Assembly (NCBI GenBank): GCA_016200665.1
Contig: JACQEG010000111.1
Span: 1 to 45,800, forward strand
Direction of reading: 5' to 3'
DNA: 45,800 bases
Source of the DNA: Chloroflexota bacterium
Lineage (GTDB): Bacteria > Chloroflexota > Limnocylindria > Limnocylindrales > CSP1-4
Part shown: one piece after another, positions 1-9,350 of the stretch
Layout of the letters: every line of letters begins with the position of its first letter
How positions within the stretch are numbered: position 1 is the stretch's first letter
The notes under the pieces: generated by a model
The model's input: only the letters and a program-made list of their open reading frames with translations
Database searches by the model: none
What the model was told of the DNA's origin: nothing
Made by a program: the position numbers and the translations under genes

Positions 1-122
1 GATTTGACCGTCCAGAGGGGCGCGCTCGTCGCGTTCATACCCCCGACGTAAGAGGAATGTGGAACCGAGCCGCGGGATAGGCCCGTTCAGGGGCAACGGT
101 CGCTGGACGGCGGGCTCTGCCC

Positions 123-770
123 TCAGCGGCGCAACACCGCCGGATCCCCGGGTTGGATCTCCGGATGGCGCCTGGCGAGCCAGTCGACGATGGCCCAGTA
201 GGTCGTCTTGAACGCGATGCCGTCCCATGGGATCGCGTCCGGCGCGAAGGTCCGGACCTCGAGCGATTCCGGGCTGGTCGCCGGCTCGCCGCCCATGACG
301 CGGGCCTCGAAGGCGAGCACCACCACGGCCGCCTCGAGGCGCGTGTAGAGGCCCACGATCTCGCCCGGCTCGACGATGAGGCCGGTCTCCTCGAGGGTCT
401 CGCGCCGGGCGGCCTCGGTCACCGTCTCGTCGACCTCGAGAAAGCCTCCGGGCTGGGCCCACGAGCCGATGCCCGGCTCGATGCCACGGCGGATGAGCAC
501 GAGCTCGCCATCGTCGGTCAGGGGCAGCGTCGTGACGACGAGCCGTGGATTCACGTAGGCGACGAAGCCGCACGACAGGCACGCGAGCCGGTGGCGCTCC
601 TCGCCGGGGACCTCGCCGAAGTGCAGCTCCGCGCCGCACCGCGAGCAGTACGTGATCGAGGCCGCGAGCCAGGACGGGATGCCGCGACCGGACTCGATGT
701 CGGTCGGGCGCGCGTCGAGGCCACGATCGGACCCAGACTCGAGGGAGCGGTCGGCCGTTGGCTTCGTCAC
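123..770 (-). CDS. NUDIX hydrolase with N-terminal zinc ribbon
   Basis: CSRCGAEL...CLSCGF zinc-ribbon cysteines and Nudix box GGFLEVDETVTEAARRETLEETGL; GTG start at 770 overlaps the upstream gene's stop (GTGA). Confidence 0.88.
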   Translation of the reverse strand: MTKPTADRSLESGSDRGLDARPTDIESGRGIPSWLAASITYCSRCGAELHFGEVPGEERHRLACLSCGFVAYVNPRLVVTTLPLTDDGELVLIRRGIEPGIGSWAQPGGFLEVDETVTEAARRETLEETGLIVEPGEIVGLYTRLEAAVVVLAFEARVMGGEPATSPESLEVRTFAPDAIPWDGIAFKTTYWAIVDWLARRHPEIQPGDPAVLRR

Positions 771-1213
771 GCCGTCAGCACCACGATCCAGGCGGCGGCG
801 ATGACGAGGATTCCGATCGAGCCAACGGCGACCCACGACAGCCGGAACAGCCCGCGCCCGCGATTCACCGGCATCCAGGCCCAGGCGCTCCGCCAGATCC
901 GGAGGATCGCGTCGCCGGTCGTGAGCACGAGGATCGGGCCGCCGACGAGGACGCATAGCTTCACCAGCGGGCTGCCGAACGTCGAGCCCGTCTCGAGGGC
1001 GGTGATCGCGACGAACCCGGCGACGAGGGCGATCGCCGACAGGTTGATGTAATGCCGCTGGAGCGGGGTTGGGGCGGTCTCGGGGATCCGGTCGGGCGGC
1101 CGTGACGCGGCCGCCGCCGCGAGCGGTGACGCAAGGTCACGCGGCGCCACGGAGGCCGGCAGGCCCTGACGATCGAGCACGGGCATCCCGGGCTCCCAGC
1201 GCGGATCGTCCAT
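767..1213 (-). CDS. Hypothetical membrane protein
   Basis: ATG at 1213; several hydrophobic helices (LSAIALVAGFVAITAL, LCVLVGGPILVLTTG, VAVGSIGILVIAAAWIVVLTA); coupled to the NUDIX gene. Confidence 0.65.
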   Translation of the reverse strand: MDDPRWEPGMPVLDRQGLPASVAPRDLASPLAAAAASRPPDRIPETAPTPLQRHYINLSAIALVAGFVAITALETGSTFGSPLVKLCVLVGGPILVLTTGDAILRIWRSAWAWMPVNRGRGLFRLSWVAVGSIGILVIAAAWIVVLTA

Positions 1214-1223
1214 GGCGGGAAGC

Positions 1224-1724
1224 CTAGACCGGCTCCTCGTTGGACGGGTCGTCCATGACCATCCGCGTCTGATCGGCGCGGTAGGCCGCCAGCCGGCCCG
1301 CAAGGGCGGCGTCGGACAGGGCGAGGATCTCGACGGCGAGCAAGGCGGCGTTCTCGGCGTTGCCGATCGCGACCGTCGCGACGGGGATGCCGCGCGGCAT
1401 CTGGACGATCGACAGCAGCGAATCGAGGCCGCCGAGGTGCTGGGTCGGGATCGGGACGCCGATCACCGGCAGCGTCGTCTTGGCCGCGAGCATGCCCGGC
1501 AGGTGGGCCGCACCGCCGGCGCCGGCGACGATGACGCGGATCCCGCGCGCCGCAGCGGTCTCGGCATATCGGAACAGGTGGTCGGGTGTCCGATGGGCCG
1601 ACACGACCCGCAGTTCGCAGGGGACCTCGAGCATCTCGAGGACGGCCGTGGCCATCTCGAGGATGGGGAAGTCCGACCGGCTGCCGCCGACGACTCCGAC
1701 GAGCGGCCGCTTTGCGTCAGCCAC
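1224..1724 (-). CDS. purE: 5-(carboxyamino)imidazole ribonucleotide mutase PurE
   Basis: [51 protein letters not shown] motifs; adjacent to purK. Confidence 0.93.
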   Translation of the reverse strand: MADAKRPLVGVVGGSRSDFPILEMATAVLEMLEVPCELRVVSAHRTPDHLFRYAETAAARGIRVIVAGAGGAAHLPGMLAAKTTLPVIGVPIPTQHLGGLDSLLSIVQMPRGIPVATVAIGNAENAALLAVEILALSDAALAGRLAAYRADQTRMVMDDPSNEEPV

Positions 1725-3507
1725 GCGAGGCCCCGTTCGTCGCGGGGTCGCCGTCCGGCACGCCGGCGCCGTCCGGCGCCCACGACAGGAGCATCCGGGC
1801 CTGGCGGGCCTTCGCGAGCGCCTCGTCCGGGTCTCGCCCAAGTGCCGTCACGTGGCCCATCTTCCGCCGATCGAAGACCTCGCGCTTGTCGTACAGGTGG
1901 ACGTGGACGTCGGGCACGCGGAGCGCGTCGGCAATACCGTGCAGCGCCGCCGGGCGGCGCGGCCCGTCGCCCAGGATGTTGACCGTCGCGGCGGCCGGAG
2001 CGCGCATCTCGACCGAGCCCAGCGGCAGGCCACAGATCGCCCGGACGTGCTGCTCGAACTGGCTCGTGACCGCGCCCTCGATCGTCCAATGGCCGCTGTT
2101 GTGGACCCGCGGCGCGAGCTCGTTGACGACGAGCGAGCCGTCCGCCATGAGGAACAGCTCCGCGGTGAGCACGCCGACCAGGCCCATCCCCGTCGCGAGG
2201 AGCTCGCCGAGCTCCTGCGCCGCCCGGACCACCTCGTCACCGAACCCGCATGGCACGACCGACTCGATGAGGATCCCCTCGTCGTGGACGTTGCGGGCCG
2301 GTGGGTAGGCGGCCAGCGTTCCGTCGGCCGCGCGCGCCACCACGATGGACAGCTCGGCCTGGAACGCCAGCTCGCGCTCCACGAGCATCGAACCGGAGAT
2401 CTCGTGGCTCACGAGATGGGCCTCGACGTCCGCCGCGGACGCCAGCCGCCACTGGCTCCGGCCGTCGTAGCCGCCGATGCTGGCCTTCAGCCGGACCGGG
2501 TAGCCGAGGTCCGATGCGGCGGCGCGCACCTCGTCGGCCGACGAGACCGGCCGCCACGGGGCGACCGGCACGCCGTTGCTCTCCAGGAAGCGCCGTTCGG
2601 CCAGCCGATCCTGGGTGATCTTCAGCGGGTACGGCCCGGGCCGGATCGGGCGCGTGCCGTCGTCGATCCCGGAGACGAGCGGCGCCGAGACATGCTCCAG
2701 CTCGTAGGTCACGACCGCGGCGTCGGCGGCGAGGCGGCGCGCGGCCTCGAGGTCGGCGTAGGTCCCGACCTCGACGCGGTCCGCGATCGCTGCCGCGGGG
2801 CAGGCCGGATCGGGATCCAGGACTGCCACCCGATAGCCGAGCTGGCGGGCCGCGATTCCGACCATCCGACCGAGCTGGCCGCCGCCGAGGATCGCGATCG
2901 TCGCCGGCGGGCTGATCGCCGGGGGCACGAACCCGAGGCGCCGGTAGACGCCGAGGATCCAGGTCGTCTTCGAGTGCGTGTAGCGGAAGCCCTCGACCGG
3001 GCCGGCCTTCGTGATGCCGCGCTTCAGCTCGGTGTACTGACGCTTCAGCTCCGGGTCGTTGCGGAGGGCATCGCGAAAGGCGATGTCGCGCGGGAAGTCA
3101 CCGCCGCGGGGCTGGACGTGGAGGTGGATCCGGAACTGCGCGCCGTCGTAGAGATACGAGCCCACCGGCATCGGCCGGGTCGCCGGCCACGGGTCGGGCC
3201 CCGGCTGGGGCTGGAAGCCGAGGTCATAGAGCATCGCGACGACGCCGGGGATGTCGGACGGCTCGGTCTCGATCGACAGGTCGACGATGCCCTTGCCCGG
3301 CAGGCCCGGGACCGCCGTGCTGCCGATGTGCTCGACAGCCAGGTCCGGCCGGCGCTCCCGGACGAGCTCGCCGATCCGGCGGGCGACCTCGACGGTTCGC
3401 GGGTCCCACTCGTGAACCTCCGCGGTCCGGCGCTCGTATGGCCCGATAGGCCGCGCGCCGGACACGTCGGAAGTGCCGGGTGCAGCGGGCGCGGCTGGCT
3501 CGGTCAC
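1717..3507 (-). CDS. purK: GrpB (UPF0157)-like nucleotidyltransferase domain fused in frame to PurK (N5-carboxyaminoimidazole ribonucleotide synthase)
   Basis: Single open frame: N-terminal [20 protein letters not shown] (GrpB), C-terminal [33 protein letters not shown]...ATP-grasp (PurK). GTG at 3507 is the likely start; an internal GTG at 2928 precedes the PurK domain. Confidence 0.85.
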   Translation of the reverse strand: MTEPAAPAAPGTSDVSGARPIGPYERRTAEVHEWDPRTVEVARRIGELVRERRPDLAVEHIGSTAVPGLPGKGIVDLSIETEPSDIPGVVAMLYDLGFQPQPGPDPWPATRPMPVGSYLYDGAQFRIHLHVQPRGGDFPRDIAFRDALRNDPELKRQYTELKRGITKAGPVEGFRYTHSKTTWILGVYRRLGFVPPAISPPATIAILGGGQLGRMVGIAARQLGYRVAVLDPDPACPAAAIADRVEVGTYADLEAARRLAADAAVVTYELEHVSAPLVSGIDDGTRPIRPGPYPLKITQDRLAERRFLESNGVPVAPWRPVSSADEVRAAASDLGYPVRLKASIGGYDGRSQWRLASAADVEAHLVSHEISGSMLVERELAFQAELSIVVARAADGTLAAYPPARNVHDEGILIESVVPCGFGDEVVRAAQELGELLATGMGLVGVLTAELFLMADGSLVVNELAPRVHNSGHWTIEGAVTSQFEQHVRAICGLPLGSVEMRAPAAATVNILGDGPRRPAALHGIADALRVPDVHVHLYDKREVFDRRKMGHVTALGRDPDEALAKARQARMLLSWAPDGAGVPDGDPATNGASRG

Positions 3508-3564
3508 GGGTCGGAAGTGTAGGCGGGGCTTCCACTTGCGACGAGGGGGCCGTATGGTGCGCCG

Positions 3565-4524
3565 GTGACTGCGGGCGTCCCCGCTCTCGTCGAAGAGATC
3601 GACCACAGCGTCAGTCGCACCAGCGGCTCGCGCCTGCGCCGGGTGCTGGTCCGGAATCCTGCGTTCTGGATCGGCTCGATCGGGGTGCTCGTCATCGCCC
3701 TCGCGGCGGTCCTCGCCCCCGTCATCACCAGTCACGACCCCAACTTCGCGTTTCGCAAGGAGGGGCTGACCGCGGCCGGCAACCCCGTCGGGCCGACCGT
3801 GCTGTTCCCGCTCGGCACCGACCGGCTCGGCCGGGACTACCTGAGCCGGCTCCTGTACGGCGCCCGGACCTCGCTGACGGTCGGGATCGTGGCCAACCTC
3901 ATCGCGACCGCGATCGGCGTGACCATCGGATCCGTGGCTGCGTTCGCCGGCAGCCCGCGCATCCGGATCCGGTTCCGTGGCCGGCGGCGCGAGCTGGCGA
4001 TCCCGGTCGAGAGCCTGCTCATGCGCCTGACCGACGCGGTTCTGTCGTTCCCGGTGCTGCTCTTCGCGATCGCTCTCGTGGCGATCCTGCGGCCGAGCCT
4101 GGGCCTCGTCATCGTCGTCATCGCCGGGGTGCTCTGGACGACGATCGCCCGGATCGTCTACGGCCGCGCGGTGGTGATCCGGGAGCAGGAGTTCATCGTC
4201 GCGGCGCGGGCCGTCGGCGTCCGGTCGTCACGGATCCTCGTCCGGCACGTCATGCCGCACCTGGTCTCGCTGATCGTCGTCTACGCCACGCTCGGGATCG
4301 CCTCGACGATCCAGTTCGAGGCCGCCCTGTCGTTCCTCGGGGTCGGGGTCCCGGTGCCGGCGGCATCGTGGGGCAACATGATCTCCGACAACCTCGGCTA
4401 CTACCGCACCGACCCGCGACTGGTCGTGCTGCCCGGCCTCGCGATCATGGTGACGATCCTCAGCTTCAACCTCCTCGGCGACGCCCTGGCGGACGCCTTC
4501 GATCCACGGCGGTGGGCGAATTGA
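3565..4524 (+). CDS. Peptide/nickel-type ABC transporter permease (DppC/OppC family)
   Basis: LGTDRLGRDYLSRLLYGARTSL and EFIVAARAVGVRSSRILVRHVMPH permease motifs; GTG start. Confidence 0.9.
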   Translation: MTAGVPALVEEIDHSVSRTSGSRLRRVLVRNPAFWIGSIGVLVIALAAVLAPVITSHDPNFAFRKEGLTAAGNPVGPTVLFPLGTDRLGRDYLSRLLYGARTSLTVGIVANLIATAIGVTIGSVAAFAGSPRIRIRFRGRRRELAIPVESLLMRLTDAVLSFPVLLFAIALVAILRPSLGLVIVVIAGVLWTTIARIVYGRAVVIREQEFIVAARAVGVRSSRILVRHVMPHLVSLIVVYATLGIASTIQFEAALSFLGVGVPVPAASWGNMISDNLGYYRTDPRLVVLPGLAIMVTILSFNLLGDALADAFDPRRWAN

Positions 4525-4665
4525 ACGATCCGGCCGCCACGAGCATCTCACTGGACGTCGGGACGGGACCGGCGCGAGGAGGGCCGTGCCCGGATCCCCG
4601 CTGAGCCCTGAGCGCGCCATGCGCAGCGAGCGGCCGCTGACCTGCCGCACGGAGGAGGAACGGCC

Positions 4666-6372
4666 TTGACGTCCCCAGCGAAACGGCTGGCCGCCATCAC
4701 GGCGGCGATGGCCATCGCGGTCAGCGCTTGCTCCGGCAACGCGTCGACCGCACCGGAGCAGAGCCCCACCGGGAGCAGCCCCGCGGGTGAATCCGCGACG
4801 GCCAGCCAGCCCACCTCGATCCCGCAGGGCGGGACCATCTCCCTGGCCTACGCCAGCGACTTCCAGCATTTCGACCCGGCGGTGATGTACGACACCGTCG
4901 GGATCGCCGCGGTCCGGCTCATGTTCGATTCGCCGCTCACCTACGACTCGGGCACGAAGCTCGTGCCGCTGCTCGCCTCGGAGATGCCGACCGTCAGCGC
5001 GGACGGCAAGGCCATCACGATCAAGCTCCGGTCCGGCGTGAACTTCGTGAAGGAGGACGGCTCGGTCCTGCGCGAGATGACGGCGGATGACCTCGTCTAC
5101 TCGCTCAACCGGGTCCTGGACCCGAACCTGAAGCCCAACCCCTCGCCCGTCGCCAGCGCGTTCTTCAGCAACATCGTCGGCTCGGCCGACGTGCTCGGCG
5201 GCAAGGCGAAGACGGCCTCCGGGATCAAGATGATCGATGCCCACACCGTCGAGATCGACCTCGATCACGCCGATGCCACGTTCATGAACATCCTCGCCAC
5301 GACCTTCTCGGCGGTCGTGCCGAAGGAGCTCGCGACCGAGGACACGGCGGCCTTCGACCTGGCCCCGGTCGGGACCGGGCCATACCTGCTGAAGAGCTAC
5401 ACGAAGGGCCAGCAGGCGGTCTTCGTCGCCAACAAGAGCTACTGGCAGCCGGGCCAGCCGTACCTCGACGAGATCGACTTCCACGTCGGCGTCGACGACA
5501 ACGCGGCCCTCCAGCAGGTCGAGGCCGGCACCCTCGACATCCTCGGCGACACGATCCCGAGCGGGTCGTTCACCGCCGTCACCACCGACCCCCAGTACGC
5601 CGACCAGATCGTCCACCACACGACGGTCGCGACGTCGTACCTGTCGATGGACACGACCCAGCCGAACGACGGCCCGCTGTCCAAGCTCGCGGTCCGGCAG
5701 GCGATCGAGGAAGGGATCGACAAGGACAACATCCTCAAGATCCAGCACGGCGCCGGCGTCGTCGCGACGTGCATCTTCCCGCCCGACATGCCGGGCTACG
5801 ACCCGAGCTGCAACCCGTACACGTACGACGCCGCCAAGGCCAAGGCAGACCTTGCCGCGGCGGGCTACCCCAGCGGCTTCTCGACGACGATCTACACCGA
5901 CACGACCGACCCCGACCCGGCCATCGCGGCAGCGATCCAGCAGGACCTCGCCGCGATGGGCATCACCGCCGAGATCGTCACCCAGGAGTTCGGGACGTTC
6001 CTCGGCACGATCGAGACGCCCCACGCGGCGCCCCTCGTGTTCGTCGGCTGGTACCAGGACTACCCGGATCCGTCCGACTTCATCGACCCCATCCTGTCGT
6101 GCGCGTCGGCCGTCTCCGGTGGCGCGAACGCGGCCTGGTACTGCAACAAGGACGTGGACACCAAGGCGGCAGCCGCCCGTGCTGAGGCCCTCGGTCCACA
6201 GCGCCTCGCCGACTACCAGGCGATCCAGAAGGAGATCATGGCCGACGCCCCGTGGGTACCGCTCTACCACCAGGACTGGTACACGATGACCTCCAAGCGG
6301 GTCGGCGGGTTCCAGATCCACCCGGTCTGGCTGTACTCCATCCGCGACGTCTACATCAAGCCGGGTTCGTGA
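4666..6372 (+). CDS. ABC transporter substrate-binding protein, family 5 (DppA/OppA-like), lipoprotein
   Basis: Signal/lipobox SACSGN; SLAYASDFQHFDPAVMYDT; GTGPYLLKSYTKGQQAVFVAN; RBS ggaggagg before TTG start. Confidence 0.9.
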   Translation: MTSPAKRLAAITAAMAIAVSACSGNASTAPEQSPTGSSPAGESATASQPTSIPQGGTISLAYASDFQHFDPAVMYDTVGIAAVRLMFDSPLTYDSGTKLVPLLASEMPTVSADGKAITIKLRSGVNFVKEDGSVLREMTADDLVYSLNRVLDPNLKPNPSPVASAFFSNIVGSADVLGGKAKTASGIKMIDAHTVEIDLDHADATFMNILATTFSAVVPKELATEDTAAFDLAPVGTGPYLLKSYTKGQQAVFVANKSYWQPGQPYLDEIDFHVGVDDNAALQQVEAGTLDILGDTIPSGSFTAVTTDPQYADQIVHHTTVATSYLSMDTTQPNDGPLSKLAVRQAIEEGIDKDNILKIQHGAGVVATCIFPPDMPGYDPSCNPYTYDAAKAKADLAAAGYPSGFSTTIYTDTTDPDPAIAAAIQQDLAAMGITAEIVTQEFGTFLGTIETPHAAPLVFVGWYQDYPDPSDFIDPILSCASAVSGGANAAWYCNKDVDTKAAAARAEALGPQRLADYQAIQKEIMADAPWVPLYHQDWYTMTSKRVGGFQIHPVWLYSIRDVYIKPGS

Positions 6373-6389
6373 TCCTCCCGAACCCGAAC

Positions 6390-6427
6390 GGCAGCGGAGG
6401 GACCGGTCCGCCGGCCCCTCCGCTGCC
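6390..6427. promoter_or_regulatory. 12-bp perfect inverted repeat (stem-loop) between the substrate-binding protein and permease genes
   Basis: GGCAGCGGAGGG (6390-6401), 14-nt loop, CCCTCCGCTGCC (6416-6427); no T-tract follows. Confidence 0.8.
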
Positions 6428-6440
6428 CTGATCGCCAATC

Positions 6441-7382
6441 GTGATCCCGTACCTGATCCGGCGACTCGGCTGGGGCCTCGTGGTCCTGGTCGGCGTCATG
6501 CTGATCACCTTTCTCCTGACCTACGTCATCCCGGCCGACCCGGCCCGGATGATCGCGGGGGCGAATGCCAGCCCGACGGACGTCGCCGCGATCCGGCGGT
6601 CGCTCGGCCTCGACCGGCCGTTCCTCGAGCAGCTCGCGACCTACGTCGCGAACGTCCTCCACGGCGACTTCGGCTTCTCGTACCACCAGCATCGGGCGGT
6701 CCTGCCACTGCTGCTCGAGCGCTTCCCGGCGACCGCCCAGCTGGCCCTCGCGGGGCTCGCGATCGAGGTCGCGATCGGGCTGCCGTTGGGCATCCTCGCG
6801 GCGACCCGGCGCGGCGGGTTCTGGGACCGCGGCGCCACGATGGTGACGGTCGTCCTCGTGTCCGCCCCGTCGTTCTGGGTCGGCTACCTGCTGCTGGAGG
6901 TCGTGTTCCAGGGCCACCAGAGCTACGGGATCGACATCCTGCCGCTGGGCGGCGGCTACAAGCCGTTCGACCTGCGCTACCTGTTCCTGCCCGCGCTAAC
7001 CCTCGGCTTCGGCGGGGCGGCGTACTACAACCGCCTCATGCGCGCGACGATGCTCGACGAGCTCCACCGCGACTACGTCCGGACCGCCCGGGCGAAGGGC
7101 CTCCAGGAGCGCGCGGTCCTGTGGCGGCACGCCCTCCGCAACGCGATCGGCCCGGTCCTGATCCAGGTCGGGCTCGATCTCGGGTTCTTCCTGGGCGGTG
7201 TGGTCATCGTCGAGCAGGTGTTCAGCTGGCCGGGCATCGGCAAGCTGGCCGTCGACTCGATCGTCACCGCGGACGTGCCGCTCATCATCGGCACGGTCCT
7301 GTTCGGGACGCTGTGCATCGTCACGGCGAATCTGTTCGTCGACATCCTCAATGCCGTGACGGATCCCCGGATCCGGTTCTGA
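6441..7382 (+). CDS. Peptide/nickel-type ABC transporter permease (DppB/OppB family)
   Basis: MIPYLIRRLGWGLVVLVGVMLITFLLTYVIPADPA N-terminus; DYVRTARAKGLQERAVLWRHALRNA EAA motif. Confidence 0.92.
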   Translation: MIPYLIRRLGWGLVVLVGVMLITFLLTYVIPADPARMIAGANASPTDVAAIRRSLGLDRPFLEQLATYVANVLHGDFGFSYHQHRAVLPLLLERFPATAQLALAGLAIEVAIGLPLGILAATRRGGFWDRGATMVTVVLVSAPSFWVGYLLLEVVFQGHQSYGIDILPLGGGYKPFDLRYLFLPALTLGFGGAAYYNRLMRATMLDELHRDYVRTARAKGLQERAVLWRHALRNAIGPVLIQVGLDLGFFLGGVVIVEQVFSWPGIGKLAVDSIVTADVPLIIGTVLFGTLCIVTANLFVDILNAVTDPRIRF

Positions 7383-7396
7383 CTCGAGGTGCCCCC

Positions 7397-8356
7397 GTGA
7401 CCTTCTCGATCGTGGCGCTGGACCCGGCGACCGGGGACCTCGGCGTCGCCGTCCAATCGAAGTTCCTCGCCGTCGGCGCGGTCGTCCCGTGGGCCGCCGC
7501 CGGGGTGGGGGCGGTCGCCACCCAGTCGTTCGCCAACGTGGCCTACGGACCGGACGGCCTGGCGGCCCTGCGCGCGGGCGGATCCGCCGCGGACGTCCTG
7601 GCCCGGCTCACCGCCGACGATCCGTTGCGGGATCAGCGCCAGGCCGGGATCGTCGACGCCCACGGCGGCAGCGCCACGTACACCGGCCGCGGCTGCATGG
7701 CCTGGGCCGGCGGACGGACCGGCTCGGGCTGGGCCGCCCAGGGCAACATCCTCGCCGGCTCGGCGGTCGTCGACGGGCTCGCCGACACGTACCTCGCCGG
7801 CGGCGCGCCGTTCCCCGAGCTGCTCGTCACGTGCCTCGCGGCGGCGGACGCCGCGGGCGGCGACCGGCGCGGGCGCGAGTCGGCGGCGCTGTACATCGCC
7901 CGAGCAGGTGGTGGCTACGGTGGCGGAAACGACCGCTACCTCGACCTCCGGGTCGACCAGCACGACGACCCGATCGCGGAGCTCGGCCGGGTCCTCGCCT
8001 TCCACCACCTGTACTTCGACCGGCCGACCGCCCAGGAGCTCCTGCCGCTGACGCCGGCGCTGGCCGCGGAGCTGCGGGCCGACCTTGAGCGTCTCGGCGC
8101 CGGGCCCGGCGGCTGGACCGCCCGGGTCTACGTGCCGATGGATCCGAGCTACGAGCCGAACGATCCCGGCGGCGACGCGGCGCGGCCGTTCGTCGGCGAG
8201 CCGCGACCCCTGCCGGAGGGCTGGAACGACGCCTGGCAGGCCGCCCTCGTCTCGTGGATGGGCGTCGAGAACGTCGAGGAGCGAACGGCGGCACCGGGCT
8301 GGATCGATCCACGCGTCCTGCAGGTCCTCCGTTCGAAGGTCGCCGCCGCGACGTAG
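7397..8356 (+). CDS. DUF1028 family protein (Ntn-hydrolase-like)
   Basis: TFSIVALDPATGDLGVAVQSKFLAVGAVVPWA...GVGAVATQS; GTG start at 7397. Confidence 0.85.
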   Translation: MTFSIVALDPATGDLGVAVQSKFLAVGAVVPWAAAGVGAVATQSFANVAYGPDGLAALRAGGSAADVLARLTADDPLRDQRQAGIVDAHGGSATYTGRGCMAWAGGRTGSGWAAQGNILAGSAVVDGLADTYLAGGAPFPELLVTCLAAADAAGGDRRGRESAALYIARAGGGYGGGNDRYLDLRVDQHDDPIAELGRVLAFHHLYFDRPTAQELLPLTPALAAELRADLERLGAGPGGWTARVYVPMDPSYEPNDPGGDAARPFVGEPRPLPEGWNDAWQAALVSWMGVENVEERTAAPGWIDPRVLQVLRSKVAAAT

Positions 8357-8365
8357 CCTCGCGGG

Positions 8366-9181
8366 GTGAACCGGCCCCGTCAGACGCCACCGGAGCCCGA
8401 GCTCGCGCCCGGGCTCCACGGCCGCGCTCGTGCCGTCCCCGGGATCACGTATCGACTCCTGCGCCTCTGCTGGCGGCTCGCGGCATCCGCGCTTCGGCTG
8501 CGGCTCGTCGTGGAGGGTCGCGAGCACCTGCCGCTCGGGCCGGACGGTCGGCCGGCGGGCCGCTGGATCGCCGCGGTCATGCCGCATCGGACCTGGGTCG
8601 ACCCGTTCATCCCGTGGATCGCGTTGCCCGGCCGGCCGCGGCTGGCCTTCTTCGGTGACGCGCGGACGATGGCGCGCTCGCCGCTCCGGCGCTTCGTCCT
8701 CGACCGGCTCGGCGGCGTCATCCCGATCCCGGCCAGCCACGATCCGGCGACGGTCGCCCTGCACTTCGAGGCGGCCCGGGCGGCGCTCGATGGCGGCATG
8801 GTCTTCTGCCTCATGCCCGAGACCGGCCCGGCGTCCGACCTCGGGCAGATCCGGCGTCTTGGCAGCGGGATCGGCTACATCGCGATTCGCAATCGGGCCG
8901 CGATCGTGCCGCTCGTCCTCGGTGGCAACGACGAGCTGTATCTCGGCCGAACGATCCTGATGCGGGTCCTGCCGCCGCTGGACGCCGGGGTGCTGGCCGG
9001 CCTCGATCCCGCGTCGCCCCTGCCCGAGGCCGGCAGCCAGGCCGAGCGCGAGGCCGTGCACCGGCTGCTCGCCGCCCTCGCGGATCGCGTGGCGCCGGAG
9101 GTCGCGGAGGTCCACCGCCGCTCCGAGCCGCCGGCGGGATCGCGCAGGCGCGGGCGCTTCCTGACGACGCTGTTCCGCTGA
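8366..9181 (+). CDS. 1-acyl-sn-glycerol-3-phosphate acyltransferase-like (PlsC family)
   Basis: PHRTWVDP fits HX4D; FCLMPETGPAS and VPLVLGG downstream motifs. Confidence 0.75.
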   Translation: MNRPRQTPPEPELAPGLHGRARAVPGITYRLLRLCWRLAASALRLRLVVEGREHLPLGPDGRPAGRWIAAVMPHRTWVDPFIPWIALPGRPRLAFFGDARTMARSPLRRFVLDRLGGVIPIPASHDPATVALHFEAARAALDGGMVFCLMPETGPASDLGQIRRLGSGIGYIAIRNRAAIVPLVLGGNDELYLGRTILMRVLPPLDAGVLAGLDPASPLPEAGSQAEREAVHRLLAALADRVAPEVAEVHRRSEPPAGSRRRGRFLTTLFR

Positions 9182-9350
9182 CGCGGCTGCCAGTCGAGGG
9201 CCGGCGACGAGCGCGCCGACGTGGCGCGAGCGGTGGGGCGCTCCGGCTCGCGCGGGCGAGGCCGTTCGGACCGTGACCCGGTCGGGCAACCGCCCGTAGC
9301 GTGACCCTGGGAAGGGCCGTGCCGGATCGGGTGCCGGCGGGGATTCGGTG

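Noticed and set aside
1360-3522. 720-aa plus-strand ORF
   Set aside because: Antisense to purE and grpB-purK; no recognisable motifs.
4228-6438. 736-aa minus-strand ORF
   Set aside because: Antisense to the substrate-binding protein gene; low-complexity shadow frame.
7073-9289. 738-aa minus-strand ORF
   Set aside because: Antisense to DUF1028 and PlsC genes; shadow ORF.
9182-9347. Intergenic stretch with a GTGACCC direct repeat and small GGGC/GCCC hairpin, considered as tRNA or regulatory RNA
   Set aside because: No cloverleaf or TPsiC-loop signature; repeats too short to support a call in such GC-rich DNA.
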